Below, one piece after another: positions 33,291 to 64,000 of a DNA stretch of 64,000 nucleotides. Under the pieces are notes generated by a model. It saw only the letters and a list, made by a program, of their open reading frames with translations. It did not search any database and was not told the DNA's origin. The DNA lies in NCBI GenBank assembly GCA_029204225.1, contig CM055098.1, positions 23,253,367 to 23,317,366 of the forward strand, given 5' to 3'. This DNA comes from Diphasiastrum complanatum. Lineage: Eukaryota; Streptophyta; Lycopodiopsida; Lycopodiales; Lycopodiaceae. The translations under genes and the position numbers were made by a program. Numbering within the stretch: position 1 is the stretch's first letter; every line of letters begins with the position of its first letter.

Positions 33291-35323
33291 ATGATGTCAT
33301 CTCGTTCTTCTGACCCCTCTATTGAAAAGTGGAAGACAAAGCATGGCGGGTATCGATTTGATGCCATCACACGTTCAATGATCAGCTTGTCCGAGACCAG
33401 TTACCACATGCACTAGTTGGTAAGCCAACAACATGTGTTGGAGAATAAGGTCAAACATCAGGACCAGACAATCGCCAGAGTAGAAAAAATCAATAAAAAA
33501 AAAGAAAAAGAGATAAAGGAGTTGAAAACTATGATGGCCGGACAGGTAACAAAGTTAAAAGAGGTTCATCTACAACTTGAGCACAAAATGGCTCAGATCG
33601 GCCAATCACGAGATGGATCATCTAGCGCAATGACAGTTGATGCCCCTCTTGTCAAGCCTGAGGATATACAATTCCAAGCTCCACAAGCTCTAGCCATCCG
33701 GATGGAGAATTATGTACGACTAATTTAGGAAAGAGAAGCTGATAAGAGAAATTATGAGAACGCTATGGCAAAACAGACAAATATCATCCTCGAGTCCCAG
33801 AAGCAATTAGAAGAAGTGACAAAGGCCTTGAAGCAAGTCTTGGACAAAGTGAACCAGCTTTGGAACACGACATGCAAGGCCCAAGAGAGAATCTCCGATC
33901 AAAAACCAAGGGATGATGACGAAAATGACAGAGCAAACAATAACGACGGGCAAACCCAGTAGTTGGATGGTAGTTCGGGTTCGGACGACAAGAGAACCAA
34001 GGCTACCTTTGGAGCTTTCCCTCTCTCCCCTCCTACCTTCAAACCCCCTTTCTATTCTGCTTTTATTTTTTCTGAATCTTTCATTCCTACTTATCTCATT
34101 CCTTCACCTTCCTCCTTTCAACCTCCTACTAGCCGACTTTTGAGATCTTCTAGACGACCTGTTGAGACGTATAAGGCCCGACGAGATGAGTTCTTAAAAA
34201 AGCTCAGTTCCCTCAGTGTGGCGTACAATTTGTTGAATCCGGCCCCTCCTAAACCTGTCACTCTTATGCCACTCTCACCATTCCTGAATCCCCATAGACT
34301 AACACTGACATTGGTGGTGATGAAGGATGATCTGCTAGAAACCAGAAGATTTTCACCCAAACCTGCTGATACAGATGAAGCTGAGCCCTCCACAAGCAAG
34401 CAAGCCAAAAAGAGTGACACAGGCGACAAAGCCTTGGATGATTACCTGGCAAGGCCGCCTTAGCAACGCAGGGCAACCTCACTAGCCAAACAGAGATATA
34501 ACATGGTAGACACTAGAGAGTCTGAGAGATTCGAAAGAAGATACCCTCGCAACATGAGGGGCAACAAAGAAGAAATTGATCAAAGCCAGTACTCCACACG
34601 GGCTGAGATCATTGCTGCGCTGCAACCACAGTCTGAGTGGCAGAATAAAGTCCTAAAGAACAGCAGACGGTTGCAAGAATATCTGAGGGCGCCAGCATGG
34701 AAAATGATCGATCCTTTTTATATGTCAATCAGACGAAGAAATCTCTGGGCCAACAAAGCAACCGCGAGTCGAATTGGTGAACTCGTCGGTAATTCCAAGA
34801 ATTTCAGATAGTACATCAATGGATGATCTGAGATTGCAATTGCTGGATTTCGGGCACAAATATAAATCTAATGCTGATCTGTGCGTAAGGGAAAGTGCCG
34901 AATATTGCAAATCGATGGCCTTCCTGATGAATCAAGAATGGTTTTGGGATCGTGGCTTAGATCCAATTCGGATTAATCCCAACGTGGCTCTCCAGTATGA
35001 GGACGATGATGAAATGATGACACGACTTTACTATAGAGCGGCCTTTATGTCTTCCTGGTACATCACAATGATAGAAGACCGGCAAGAGTTCGGCTTTATC
35101 GAGAAAGTGTGAGAGTACCTAGGGCCACTTTCCTTCGGAAGCAAGCTCCGCTTCCAAGTATTTGAAGTCTTGGGAAAGAAGATGAGCGAGCAAAAGCTGA
35201 CTACAAGGTTGCAAGGAATAAATGAATAGCAAATTGCTTCACAGATCAGTGTGGGAATATGTGAACAATTGTTGGATACACCTCGATTTAATTCCATGTT
35301 AAGGCCAGTTTGTAACCAATAAC
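33291..35323 (+). pseudogene. Extra 3' ORF of gypsy element B, unknown protein
   Basis: Starts MMSSRSSDPSIEKWKTKHGG. Then a Lys/Glu coiled coil (33,440-33,950, for example VEKINKKKEKEIKELKTM), a Pro/Ser-rich stretch with RSSRRPVETYKARRDEFLKK (34,145-34,205), then IDPFYMSIRRRNLW (34,708-34,749), equivalent to VDPYYVPMPRRNKW in element A, and MMTRLYYRAAFMSSW (35,014-35,058). Coding character continues past the stop at 35,112 (YLGPLSFGSKLRFQVFEVLG). Three early in-frame stops (33,414; 33,727; 33,959) are all TAG. Same order and position as in element A but strongly diverged, so it was probably maintained as a protein in more than one lineage. Function unknown. Confidence 0.58.
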
Positions 35324-38241
<2,918 letters not shown>

Positions 38242-38262
38242 CCCCCCCCCCCCCCCCCCCCC
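38242..38262. repeat. Poly-C tract, 21 bp
   Basis: Uninterrupted C run about 600 bp upstream of the NAP1 start codon. Confidence 0.85.
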
Positions 38263-38796
38263 AAGGGCCCAGCGCAGTTATGCTTAAAGATCTGGGAACG
38301 GGACGAGCCTGTCTTGGCCGGTGGCCTTCATGGGATCTTCGAATAGGCATCGACTGACCGCCACATTCTGCCGGTTGCCGGTCAATGAGCGAGTTCGAGT
38401 TGGAAGCAACGAGGGAGGAAGGGAGCATTTAGGCAGAGGAGCTTTATGAGCTATCGCGGCGCCGCACCTATCTCTCTCTCTCGCATCCTTATGATTATAT
38501 GATTGTTTCCGATTTGCGATCCAAGTCGTTTGCAATGTGTATGTCACTTGCATTTCATCCAGCCTGTCTTTCGAGGTTGTTTTCTTTCCTCTTTTGCGGT
38601 TTGCCATTTGTGCTAGTAAGCTGTTTTTGCAGGTATTTTGTTTTCACAGATGTTTTATATTGACATACGTTTTGTATTTGATTCAGGTTTTTGGGTGAAA
38701 GACAGGTAGAATCGGAGTAGAAGTGCGAAGGGTCCAGGTCAGTGCTGTGCTGCTGTGGTGAGGATTGAGTGCAGACTAGGTTTTGCGATTCATACA

Positions 38797-38849
38797 TATA
38801 TATAAGAATATATATCGTGCTTGAGGAAGTGACAAGGCGATTAGGGTTT
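38797..38849 (+). promoter_or_regulatory. NAP1 core promoter: TATA-like box and telo-box
   Basis: TATATATAAG at 38,797-38,806 lies 54 bp before the ATG; TTAGGGTTT (telo-box) lies at 38,841-38,849. Telo-boxes are common near start sites of plant proliferation and translation genes, which suits a histone chaperone. A longer leader with an intron starting further upstream (CT-rich region near 38,470) is also possible. Confidence 0.4.
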
Positions 38850-38859
38850 GTGAGTGAGG

Positions 38860-55265
<16,406 letters not shown>

Positions 55266-58200
55266 ATGTTCAGAAGTTTTTTGAGCATGAGGCACATATA
55301 GGGATCACCAATTTAAGTCCATTTTCTGAGGAAAGTTGAATCTGGTTAAATTTTATATTTTATCTGTATGGATCCGGGAAGACAGTGATGTTACTGGTTT
55401 CTTGGGTGAAGTGATACTGGCTCTCTTCTAGCCGCCACATTTGGCATTCTTTAAAGGCTCTTTAAGGAAATCTTCTTTAGGAGTTTGGTAGAATCAACAT
55501 GAGATACATATATGGAAGAAGGGACCATGTTGTGTCGAGGAAGACAGCCTTATTGATCATTCTAGTATATGCTGATTGATACATCAATTTTGTTAGGTTT
55601 CAAGAGTGCACCCATTTTTGTAATGCCCTATTCAACATTCAAGTCTATAAGCTGTCCAATTATGTGTTGGTTGTTCATTGGTTTTCGGTGAATGCCTGTA
55701 TGACTGATTGGCTCTATTTTTTTTTGCACAATATGAAAATCTACCATGACATTTGGGATTTTCTCCTTGGCACTTAGCCCTCTAATACTATTTTTGTCAT
55801 ACTTCTCTGCTCTCTTCTCTGCATTAATTATGAAATTTTCCAGTTAATAGCTGAATGGTTGCAACTATTTTTCTGAAAAGCATATAGATACCGCAATGCT
55901 AACATAATATTCAAGTATTGTGTAGCGGTTTTAGGAGCAAGGGCAATCAGAAGGATTGAAAGAACCAAGGGAGGCTTCCCACGTTGAAGATGGAACATCC
56001 ACATTAGAATACCGCAGTGATTGCAAACTGATTCCAAAAGTGAGATCTTTAATTTAACATAAATTTAAAAGTAAAAAACTCTGATATTGCCTGCTGTACA
56101 TGGGAATTAGTTGATCTTTTGTTTTTGGGGAAAAAAATGCAGCTCACGATTTTTAATATTGAATGGTAACTAGACTCCCAAGGCATAACATCTAACAAGC
56201 CTACTGATGATGTGGACTATAGTATCCTTTGTCAAAATTATGTTTCTTCGTCCTTTGTTTCTTTTTGCTAGAAAAGTGCTCGTTGCATCATCAACACCCT
56301 CATTGAACCTTGATGGAATTTGCTTGTAGTAACAACAACATCCAGATTCAACACAGACACACAATTGCACAAAAAGCAAAATTCATCAGAGACAAAAACT
56401 ATTATTCACTAGAGACAAAGTTTGATGAACAATTCTATTTTTGAATACTTTTATCAATTTTGATTTGTGATTTGTTAAGAGAGCCACGGAATGACTTCTT
56501 ATTGTTAAATATTTTGCAAATCTGTGTGAAATCAAACTTTGAGATTGGAGGTGATGAATCAGCTTACAAATAGAGTATGGAACTACTTTTATAAATGTGT
56601 AATGATGGGAATATTTGTAATTAGTACCTATTAGAGCATTGTCTTTTGAAGTTCTATTTTTTTGACCAAATGTACATTGTAAGGAACATGTCTTTACAAG
56701 ATGAAGATAACTTTTGTGTATCATAGTGCACATAATGAGAGACTTCAGTAAGCCTTGGCCTAAATCTAGGATTGTCATTATTTATAACTATCTTTGTTGA
56801 AGTTCTCATTTTTTGCAAATTGATTTGCATTGTTTCTAACTTACAATGTCAATCTATATCGCATTTATTACATTAAATTATTTACATGGATATCTTCCAT
56901 TCATATATGATGAATATTGTCATTTACTAGGTTTGTGGATAAGATTGATGACACCAAATAAGGGTCTCAATATTGTGATCGAAATGTTTTCTTTCGTCTT
57001 AGTTGACAATTGTAAAGCAAATCAAAACATGATCATAAGCATTTAAATTCCTATATAAATAGCTTGTGTAAAAAGCATGCAAGTAAAATTGGCCTTAGTT
57101 TGGATTGTAGGTTGCAACTCACTTGCAGGAATGGTTAGTAATCATTGACGGAGCATTCTCAAAATGCATTCTTTTGTCTTAGTTAAGAATTATTCAATAA
57201 TATTTTGTGTATGTTAAACCTAAAGTTTTTATTATTGTAAAAAATGTGAAATAAAAGGACAAATAGTTGTGAGATAAACTTTGTTATTTAATGCACAAAA
57301 GTATTCCATCTAAGTTGTAATAATTTGTATGATATCAGTGAATCATATGATATATCTGAAAAGGCATGGAATATTGGGCGATTTGTGATATATCGTATTT
57401 TTAATGGGATGAAAATAGACTTGAGATCTTTAATGATAAAATTGCCATTTCTTGTTGTGCAACTAAAACTACATTGATAATGCTATATGATTGTGGATTG
57501 TGGATGTATCTTAGGAGTCTGACCATAAAAAATAGCATAACATTGTATTCTTAGTCACAAGCTTTGATTTTTCACTAAACATCAATGACAAAACACTAGT
57601 TGGTATAAGAGCATGTAAGACTATAACTCAACATTTCGTTGTTTATCTTGACAGAGCATTATAATATGCATTGTTAGAAACAAGTTATAGAGTAATAAAC
57701 CCCAATATCATAAGACTGATCAGAATGGTGGAATGCCCTGATATGGTAAGGATATGGTGTGGCCTATCGCTATTAATCATTTTAAGTAGGGAAGATTGTA
57801 CTATATTAGCTGTTAAGTTGATAAGCTTATTTTGTACATGGATAACAATTGACATTCAACGTTGACACTTCCTCACTGTGCTAACTTGTGCGGTTTTGAT
57901 TGGTTTTTCCATATCATGACTAGGTACTCAATTTTACCACTGGCAATCATTGCAGTTCTAGAATTCCCTTTCCGAAATTACTGATGTCCCATACCACCAG
58001 CTCTTCCTTCCAGATAATCCTTAACCGCCATATATGATAATCCAAAATTTCTCTAATTTATCTGTATTTCTTATACCAGGTATAGGTTTATATCATTATA
58101 ACCGAGAATCGAAAAATTTTATTTCCTGATGGATAATAATCCATTTATGAAAGGATGATCAACCATAAGTAAAAGCTTTATCAATCAAAGATAATTATAA

Positions 58201-60050
58201 AAATGCCTTTTCCAGTACTAACAAAATGTGATCCATGTGTTGATACACTCCTTATTCATCCAAATCATATTAAAATTTACTGTCATACTCATGGTGATAC
58301 ATGATATCAAATATGAATTATTCAACTAAATGAAATCCTTTAATAAATTTTACTATATAATTACTCCATGACTGGTATTATGCAACTTTCACACAGGGAC
58401 TATCAAGGAATCCAAATTACATAACCCAAACTCATTTAATAACTCAAGTGTCCATTATTCTTCCTCACTTAGTTTTTTTCGATCCCTTGAAAAATTTCAT
58501 CAGCTAAGGTATTAAAAATTCCTTAGACACAAGTAAACGCTGCTTCCCTTTTCATTAAACTGGCTTAAGCATTATTTCGTTAAATTTGTCTGTAATTAAT
58601 GGAAAATCCATAAAATTTGGATTTGGATACTTCTTTTACTGTATTCAACACGTAAGTTTTTTTCGAATAAAGAGCTACCTCCAAATATTATCAACTTCAT
58701 TCCAATTAATCACTTTAACAAGTATCTCAAAAGCTTTTGTTGCCCAATCCCAATGATCAAAATCATCGAGAACACAAAAAAACTTATCGGTGTTCCACCG
58801 AGTCGAAAAGGAAAAAAACACAAACACCATTTAACTCAATTTACTAGGAGTACCAATACTCCAGAGTTAAGGGCCAAATAGCATAGTACCAAGGAATCAA
58901 CTTTTCTAGCCAAGTACATGCATGAGAACTACCATCGTTTCGTCAAGATTGGTTTAGAAAGATTTTCTCCCGAACCGCTTTAAACAGGTTGACTTTGGAT
59001 ACAATGGTAGCAAAGCTCCACAAAAATCGGGCTTACCGGTATCTATCGATGTAATACATAAAAGCCATGTAACTCACAAAAGTTACAATACCGAGAGCCA
59101 ACTGCAAAGTTGATAAGAGCCTAGAACACGCATATTGTCCAAGGAAGAAGAAAATCCAAATTGCTTCTAACCAAAAAATGGGAACAATATATAAAACCAA
59201 GGTTTATAACTTTTGACAACCAGCCACTATGAAATCGAATTTTCAATAACTGGGTGCTAGTAACTTGAAGTTCCCAAGTTCATTTCGCAGTAACCAACTT
59301 TAAAGTTACCAATTGTCAAAATTTCTTAACCTTTTGGTCGATCAACATGTAATAAGCATCGATGCAGATAACCATGCAATTATTAGAATCGCTACCCTTG
59401 CATCGAATCAACCACTTTAGCCAATAAGGAAATTTATGACAAAATGGAAAAAACATAAACCTCCAAAAGGACTCGCATGCTCTAAAAAAAAACCCTAAAG
59501 GTTTTTGCAAAAAAGGGAATGCAACCCCGTTCTCCAGCTGCCATTATCAAGATAGATGAGGCTTCTCCAAAGCTTGAGAGAGAGAAAAAAAAACAAAGGC
59601 AGGAACTGGCGGGATAACGCTCTTCATCGGCCTTCTAACTGCATGCTAGCTCCTATCCTTCTATAGCGTACATCAACTGCTCACAACAAACTTGCTCCAT
59701 CCACATAGGACGTGAGGCTGCAGCCTTCTGCGCCCAACCTCGAGTATTTCTAAGTCCTTCACTCACAGAAAGACTCTGCTCACCCTCCAGAAATTGAGCT
59801 AAACAAACTTGGAGCACCTAGAAGAGTTCTCCATGCAAATTTTGATCAGCACCCTTCTTGACCAGAAGGTACTACAAGGTTATTAAGACCAAAAAACCAT
59901 TCATGCATTGCTCACACTATTCTACTAAAGTAAAAAATTCGACTGTTCCACAATCAATTATGTTCCAAACAAGCATATTCTTTGGAGAATTCAGGGAAAA
60001 ACTTTCCGTCCTCAACATGCAACTAGTCAAGTTGCAAATAAAAAAGCTAA
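55266..60050. other. NAP1 3' region and AT-rich intergenic DNA
   Basis: The NAP1 3' UTR probably ends within about 400 bp of the stop (TTTTGTAATGCCC near 55,615), but no clear polyadenylation signal decides it. Beyond this I see no gene I can support: the longest frame (56,386-56,778, minus, 130 codons) has no recognisable motif and biased AT-rich codons. Short GAGA tracts occur at 59,575. Confidence 0.5.
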
Positions 60051-60059
60051 AAGGGCCCA

Positions 60060-60650
<591 letters not shown>

Positions 60651-60659
60651 TTTTTGACA

Positions 60660-60832
60660 CCTAGATCCAAACTTAATCAAGCATCAAGAGATGAAAGGAT
60701 TATCTTGTTGTCGCGTGGAGATTCGTTCCCATGAGGGCATATTCAACTTACATGCGTGCTTATGAGTACACATCTAACACTACCCGCTAATACTACGATC
60801 CATTAACACTACCCAACCAAAGATCAAGCTTA

Positions 60833-60873
<41 letters not shown>

Positions 60874-61279
60874 ATAAAAACAATTAAAAAATCCAACAAA
60901 TAGAATATGAGAGATAGAGCAAGGACATCCAATTGACAAATCAATAGAGGTTCCACCTACTTTGTTTTGAAATTGAACATGAATGTGAGAAATGAACTAC
61001 AATTCACCACTCTATATAGTGGATAAATCCTATTGGCCAATCTCCACCTCCGTTTTTATTTAAAATTTAAATTGGGACGAGCCCTTTTTATTCACTAACT
61101 TGACTATTAGGCCTTGTGACATTTAATTCCTGCAAAAAGGCCTAAAGTCCTTTTATTAACTTTGAAGTAATCAAATAACTATGTGATCATCGGGTTGGAC
61201 TTACACACGCAGGGCGCCAAATTCCTCTCACTTATTAACTAGGGTTAGGCTTGCCTTGGGATCTGCAAACCATCCAATA
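60660..61279 (-). repeat. 3' LTR of gypsy element C (minus strand)
   Basis: The minus-strand start TATTGGATGG at 61,279 follows the purine tract ATGGGGGAT, as at 29,087 in element A. Shares GTAAGTCCAACCCGATGATC and TCATGGGAACGA with that LTR, and has its own CT tract at 60,838-60,870. Confidence 0.65.
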
Positions 61280-61299
61280 ATATCCCCCATCAAAATTGG

Positions 61300-63660
61300 T
61301 GGCGGTCCCATGACACCTCGTGAGATTCTTATTTTGGACTCTGATTCACACCGGACCTTTATGAGATGGTATTTGACTTTTTGCATAAATTCCAAGCGCG
61401 GCTCGTTGAAACCTCTTATGTGCGATAGAAAGCACTTATTGACTCCAGACGACCAATTAGTTGTCGTCTAAGAAATAAATATATGTTCCCATGAACCACC
61501 CAACATCATCGCACGATAGTACAGTCTGGCTATTGGACTTTGTCTGATGCCATCAGAATACTCAGATCAAAACAAAGCACTGGCAGATAGTCGTCCCATC
61601 TTTATTGAATTGACGCCAACATAGCCAAATCCTTTGCAAATAATACGGATTGTCTGACTGTCAGATTAGGCTTGGAGAGCCCTATGGAAATCCACTAAAA
61701 TGTTTCAACTGGACCCTTGATGGATGATAGGCCAATTGGGTGTATGGATGGTAATTTTATCCATAGGTACACCACAACCCTTCCATCGGTTCCTTCTGGG
61801 CATGGGCACGTAGTATGGATCAACTCTCAATTGGCGTGAGCTCGCCACATAACTCCTACTGGAATCTAGAGTTTTTTCAAATATTGATTTGCACCATGGA
61901 GGTTGTTCTCCCAAAGCTGGGTAATCAAGTTTAAAACATCAAAAAGTAAAGTTGGCAAGGAATTCATGCAGCTGTTGCTGCAAAAGGTTTTTTAATTTCC
62001 TCTTCGATGGTGATTGGTCTTCAAAACAACGGTACGGTTGTAGAAGTAGAAGGGAATGCTTCAGATCTAGTGGGTCCATTGGTTGATCTCTCTCCATCTA
62101 TCCAATACCCGCATCATCATGCTCTTGATCCTGAGGAGCTAGCGAGAAATATGGCATCTCCGACAATGACGTCAAAATTGTAGCAGGTATTTCCTATCCA
62201 CCTTCAAACCTAGATCCAAGCTCAATCAAGCATCAAGAGATGAAGAGGATTATATTCTTGTCATGTGGAGATTCGTTCCCATGAAAGCATATTGAACGAT
62301 AAAATTCACATGCATGCTTATGAGTACACATCTAACACTACCCACTAACACTAAGATCCATTAACATTATCCACTAACACTATGATCCATTAGATTCTGT
62401 ATTTTGATCTTCTACTTAAAACTTTTTATTTCTTCTTTTTTTTGTTGCTTTGTAATATAAGTATATACAGATTCATGATGCTCATTATTGAATGGATTTG
62501 AACCTGAGCAATAAAATCCAACACCTCCAACAGTCTTCAAAACAATGGAGTGGTCGTATTGGTAGAAGGCCTTGCTTTGGTAAATTCTAGTTCATCTTCC
62601 ATTTGTCCAATGCCCGTGTCATCTTGTCCTTGATCTTGAGGTGGTGGCGAGAAAACTGGCATGACCGACATATGGATCTGAGGAGTGGAAGAGGATATTG
62701 GTCACTGTTTGTTTGTAATCCTTTATGATTGCTTTTGCCTTGGCCAATTCTGTGGATGCTTTGACCTTGAATAAATCAAACATGTTTTGGAAGGCGAACA
62801 ATGCTTGGCGATAAGTCTCGACCTTCCTAAACAAATTATTGACTTTGGTTTGAAAGACAGGTCGATCTGGTATAGGTTTGTATAGCATATTGTCCCGCTC
62901 TTCCGCTGGTGCATCAAGTTCACTAAGGAGACACTCATTTTCTGTTTGAGCCAATGCCAATTTACCCTACAATAAGAAAATATGTTGCTTGGCATCTTGG
63001 ATGACTTTATCCACTTGATCTTAAGCATTTATCAAAGTATTTTGGAGTTTTGCAACATAGTTATTTAGTGCTTCTTCTTGTTTTTTGGCCCTTTGCAATT
63101 CGGCCTCAAACTTGGCTTTATAGTGTTTCGTAATCTGTAGCTCTCGGTTGATCTGAATCAGCTTCTAATTGATCAATATTTTTTCGGAGCCGATATCGAA
63201 AACCCGCCTCTCCATTGTAGATTTTCTCTCTATTATGTTTTGGATCATCCGTCCTAGGTGTGTATGAATTTCCAAGATGTCACCAAAATCCAAAGAGATC
63301 AGTGGTAGTGTGGTGGCAGCAACAGGAGGAACAAATTCCACAGGTGGCATGATTTGCCTTGCAATTTGACCTGTGGATCTTCTTCTTCAAATATATCTTT
63401 ACCTTAGAACCCATCCGGGACTTGTGTGTCGAATATATTTGGAGATCTGATCGCAGACTGGATTGCGATGGTGCCTGATGCTTAGAATGCTAGTGCTGGA
63501 TCTGGTTTTTGATTTGGTTGCTGCTCAAAATCCATGGTTTGGGAGGCATCTTGGAACTGATCAAATCCCATTCTAGGAGAGTTTGGATTAAAGGGCCCAA
63601 GGTTGAGAGGCATAATAAAGTGCTCATTATCCTCAAGAGGGTTGGAATTATGGAACAGTT
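61300..63660 (-). pseudogene. Extra 3' ORF of gypsy element C, unknown protein
   Basis: Minus-strand counterpart of 26,000-28,987. Blocks in order: LFHNSNPLEDNEHF and LGPFNPNSPRMGFDQF (63,655-63,560); KDIFEEEDPQ (about 63,395); FRKVETYRQALFAFQNMFD and TELAKAKAIIKDYKQT (62,840-62,700); FEKTLDSSRSYVASSRQLRV then DPYYVPMPRRNRW (61,880-61,790). It is broken by an LTR-derived insertion at about 62,181-62,525, on either side of which a short segment is duplicated (PPQDQGQDD and its variant near 62,120). Many stops. Function unknown. Confidence 0.6.
62181..62525 (-). repeat. Chimeric LTR fragment inside gypsy C
   Basis: On the minus strand it starts TGTTGGATTTTATTGCTC, like the copia LTR start at 18,504, and from about 62,400 downward switches to the gypsy LTR end (CTCTTGATGCTTGATTGAGC, ending CCTGCTACA). 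Confidence 0.5.
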
Positions 63661-64000
63661 CCATGTGTGAACTAGATCCACTATCTATCCACCATGAATC
63701 CTTGTCACTTACACTTGACATTAGACTGGAAGAACACATCGTGAGAAAATCACAAGAATCTAGATCCTCATTAGAAGTACAAAAGTTGTTTTGCTTGCTA
63801 CCTTCTGATTACTTTGCTTCTTATGACATTCATTTGCAATATGACCTTTTATCCCACAATAAAAGCACTTGAACTTTGACTTATCTTTCTTTCTAAAAGA
63901 AGTATAAGAGGAGGAGGAAGAGTGATCATCATGATCCGACTTACCACCTTTGGACCATTTCCCTTTGCCTTAAATTTTGCCTTTGACTTTGCCTTTTGTG
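63661..64000 (-). pseudogene. Copia gag C-terminus and protease start, cut by the window edge
   Basis: The minus strand encodes KGGKSDHDDHSSSSSYTSFR then a perfect zinc knuckle CFYCGIKGHIANEC (63,826-63,867, CX2CX4HX4C), and after a one-base frame change DSWWIDSGSSSHM (63,700-63,662), the copia protease signature with catalytic DSG. Right after SSHM the frame runs into the gypsy C extra ORF. The 5' part of gag lies beyond the window. Confidence 0.75.

Noticed and set aside
38284-38607. Minus-strand ORFs of 107-119 codons upstream of NAP1
   Set aside because: They overlap the likely NAP1 promoter and leader and show no protein family features.
55900-56040. Possible extra NAP1 exon downstream of exon 12
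   Set aside because: Exon 12 already ends in the conserved CKQQ and stop; the downstream frame has no NAP1 similarity.

Overview
The window is nuclear DNA from a land plant with a large, repeat-filled genome. Evidence for a plant: a nucleosome assembly protein gene (NAP1) ending in the plant farnesylation tail CKQQ; a first exon of a SUD1/DOA10-type RING-CH ubiquitin ligase; Ty1/copia elements, one with an initiator-Met primer-binding site; Ty3/gypsy elements; and hAT transposons. Very long introns plus Penelope-like reverse transcriptase fragments lean towards a non-flowering plant (gymnosperm, fern or lycophyte), but the sequence does not settle the lineage.

Only two host genes can be supported. 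A SUD1-like gene is represented by its first coding exon on the minus strand (10,667-10,942), with a TATA-like promoter near 11,485. Its first intron, if the gene is intact, covers at least 10.6 kb and runs off the left edge. A NAP1 gene lies on the plus strand at 38,860-55,265. I could assemble 12 coding exons giving a 374-residue protein; its intron 4 alone is 11.4 kb and packed with nested transposons.

The rest is mobile DNA. 1-10,240: nested DNA transposons that share CATAG ends, including a 4.9-kb hAT element (4,002-8,929) with a perfect 8-bp target duplication and a decayed transposase, small hAT MITEs, GC-rich GGACGC-repeat element ends, and a fold-back element carrying a piece of hAT coding sequence. 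10,245-10,500: a Penelope-like fragment. 13,380-18,200: a minus-strand copia element. 18,504-18,913: a second copia remnant. 22,200-22,830: an LTR with a 142-bp CT tract. 23,008-24,012: a long-TIR DNA element. 24,130-29,845 and 30,575-35,323: two gypsy elements, each with an extra ORF after integrase. 41,850-52,040 (inside NAP1 intron 4): Penelope-like pieces, a hAT C-terminal half, an internally deleted hAT, a hAT MITE with a perfect 8-bp duplication, a 0.36-kb tandem duplication and long CA/CT tracts. 60,050-64,000: LTRs and a minus-strand gypsy body joined to copia gag-protease.

The most unusual signals are: CATAG-ended hAT families that each use a different palindromic word near their ends; a second, convergent ORF in the 4.9-kb hAT element; a shared extra ORF in three gypsy elements; a stop-codon pattern pointing to decay through methylated cytosine; and Penelope-like remnants in introns of both host genes.
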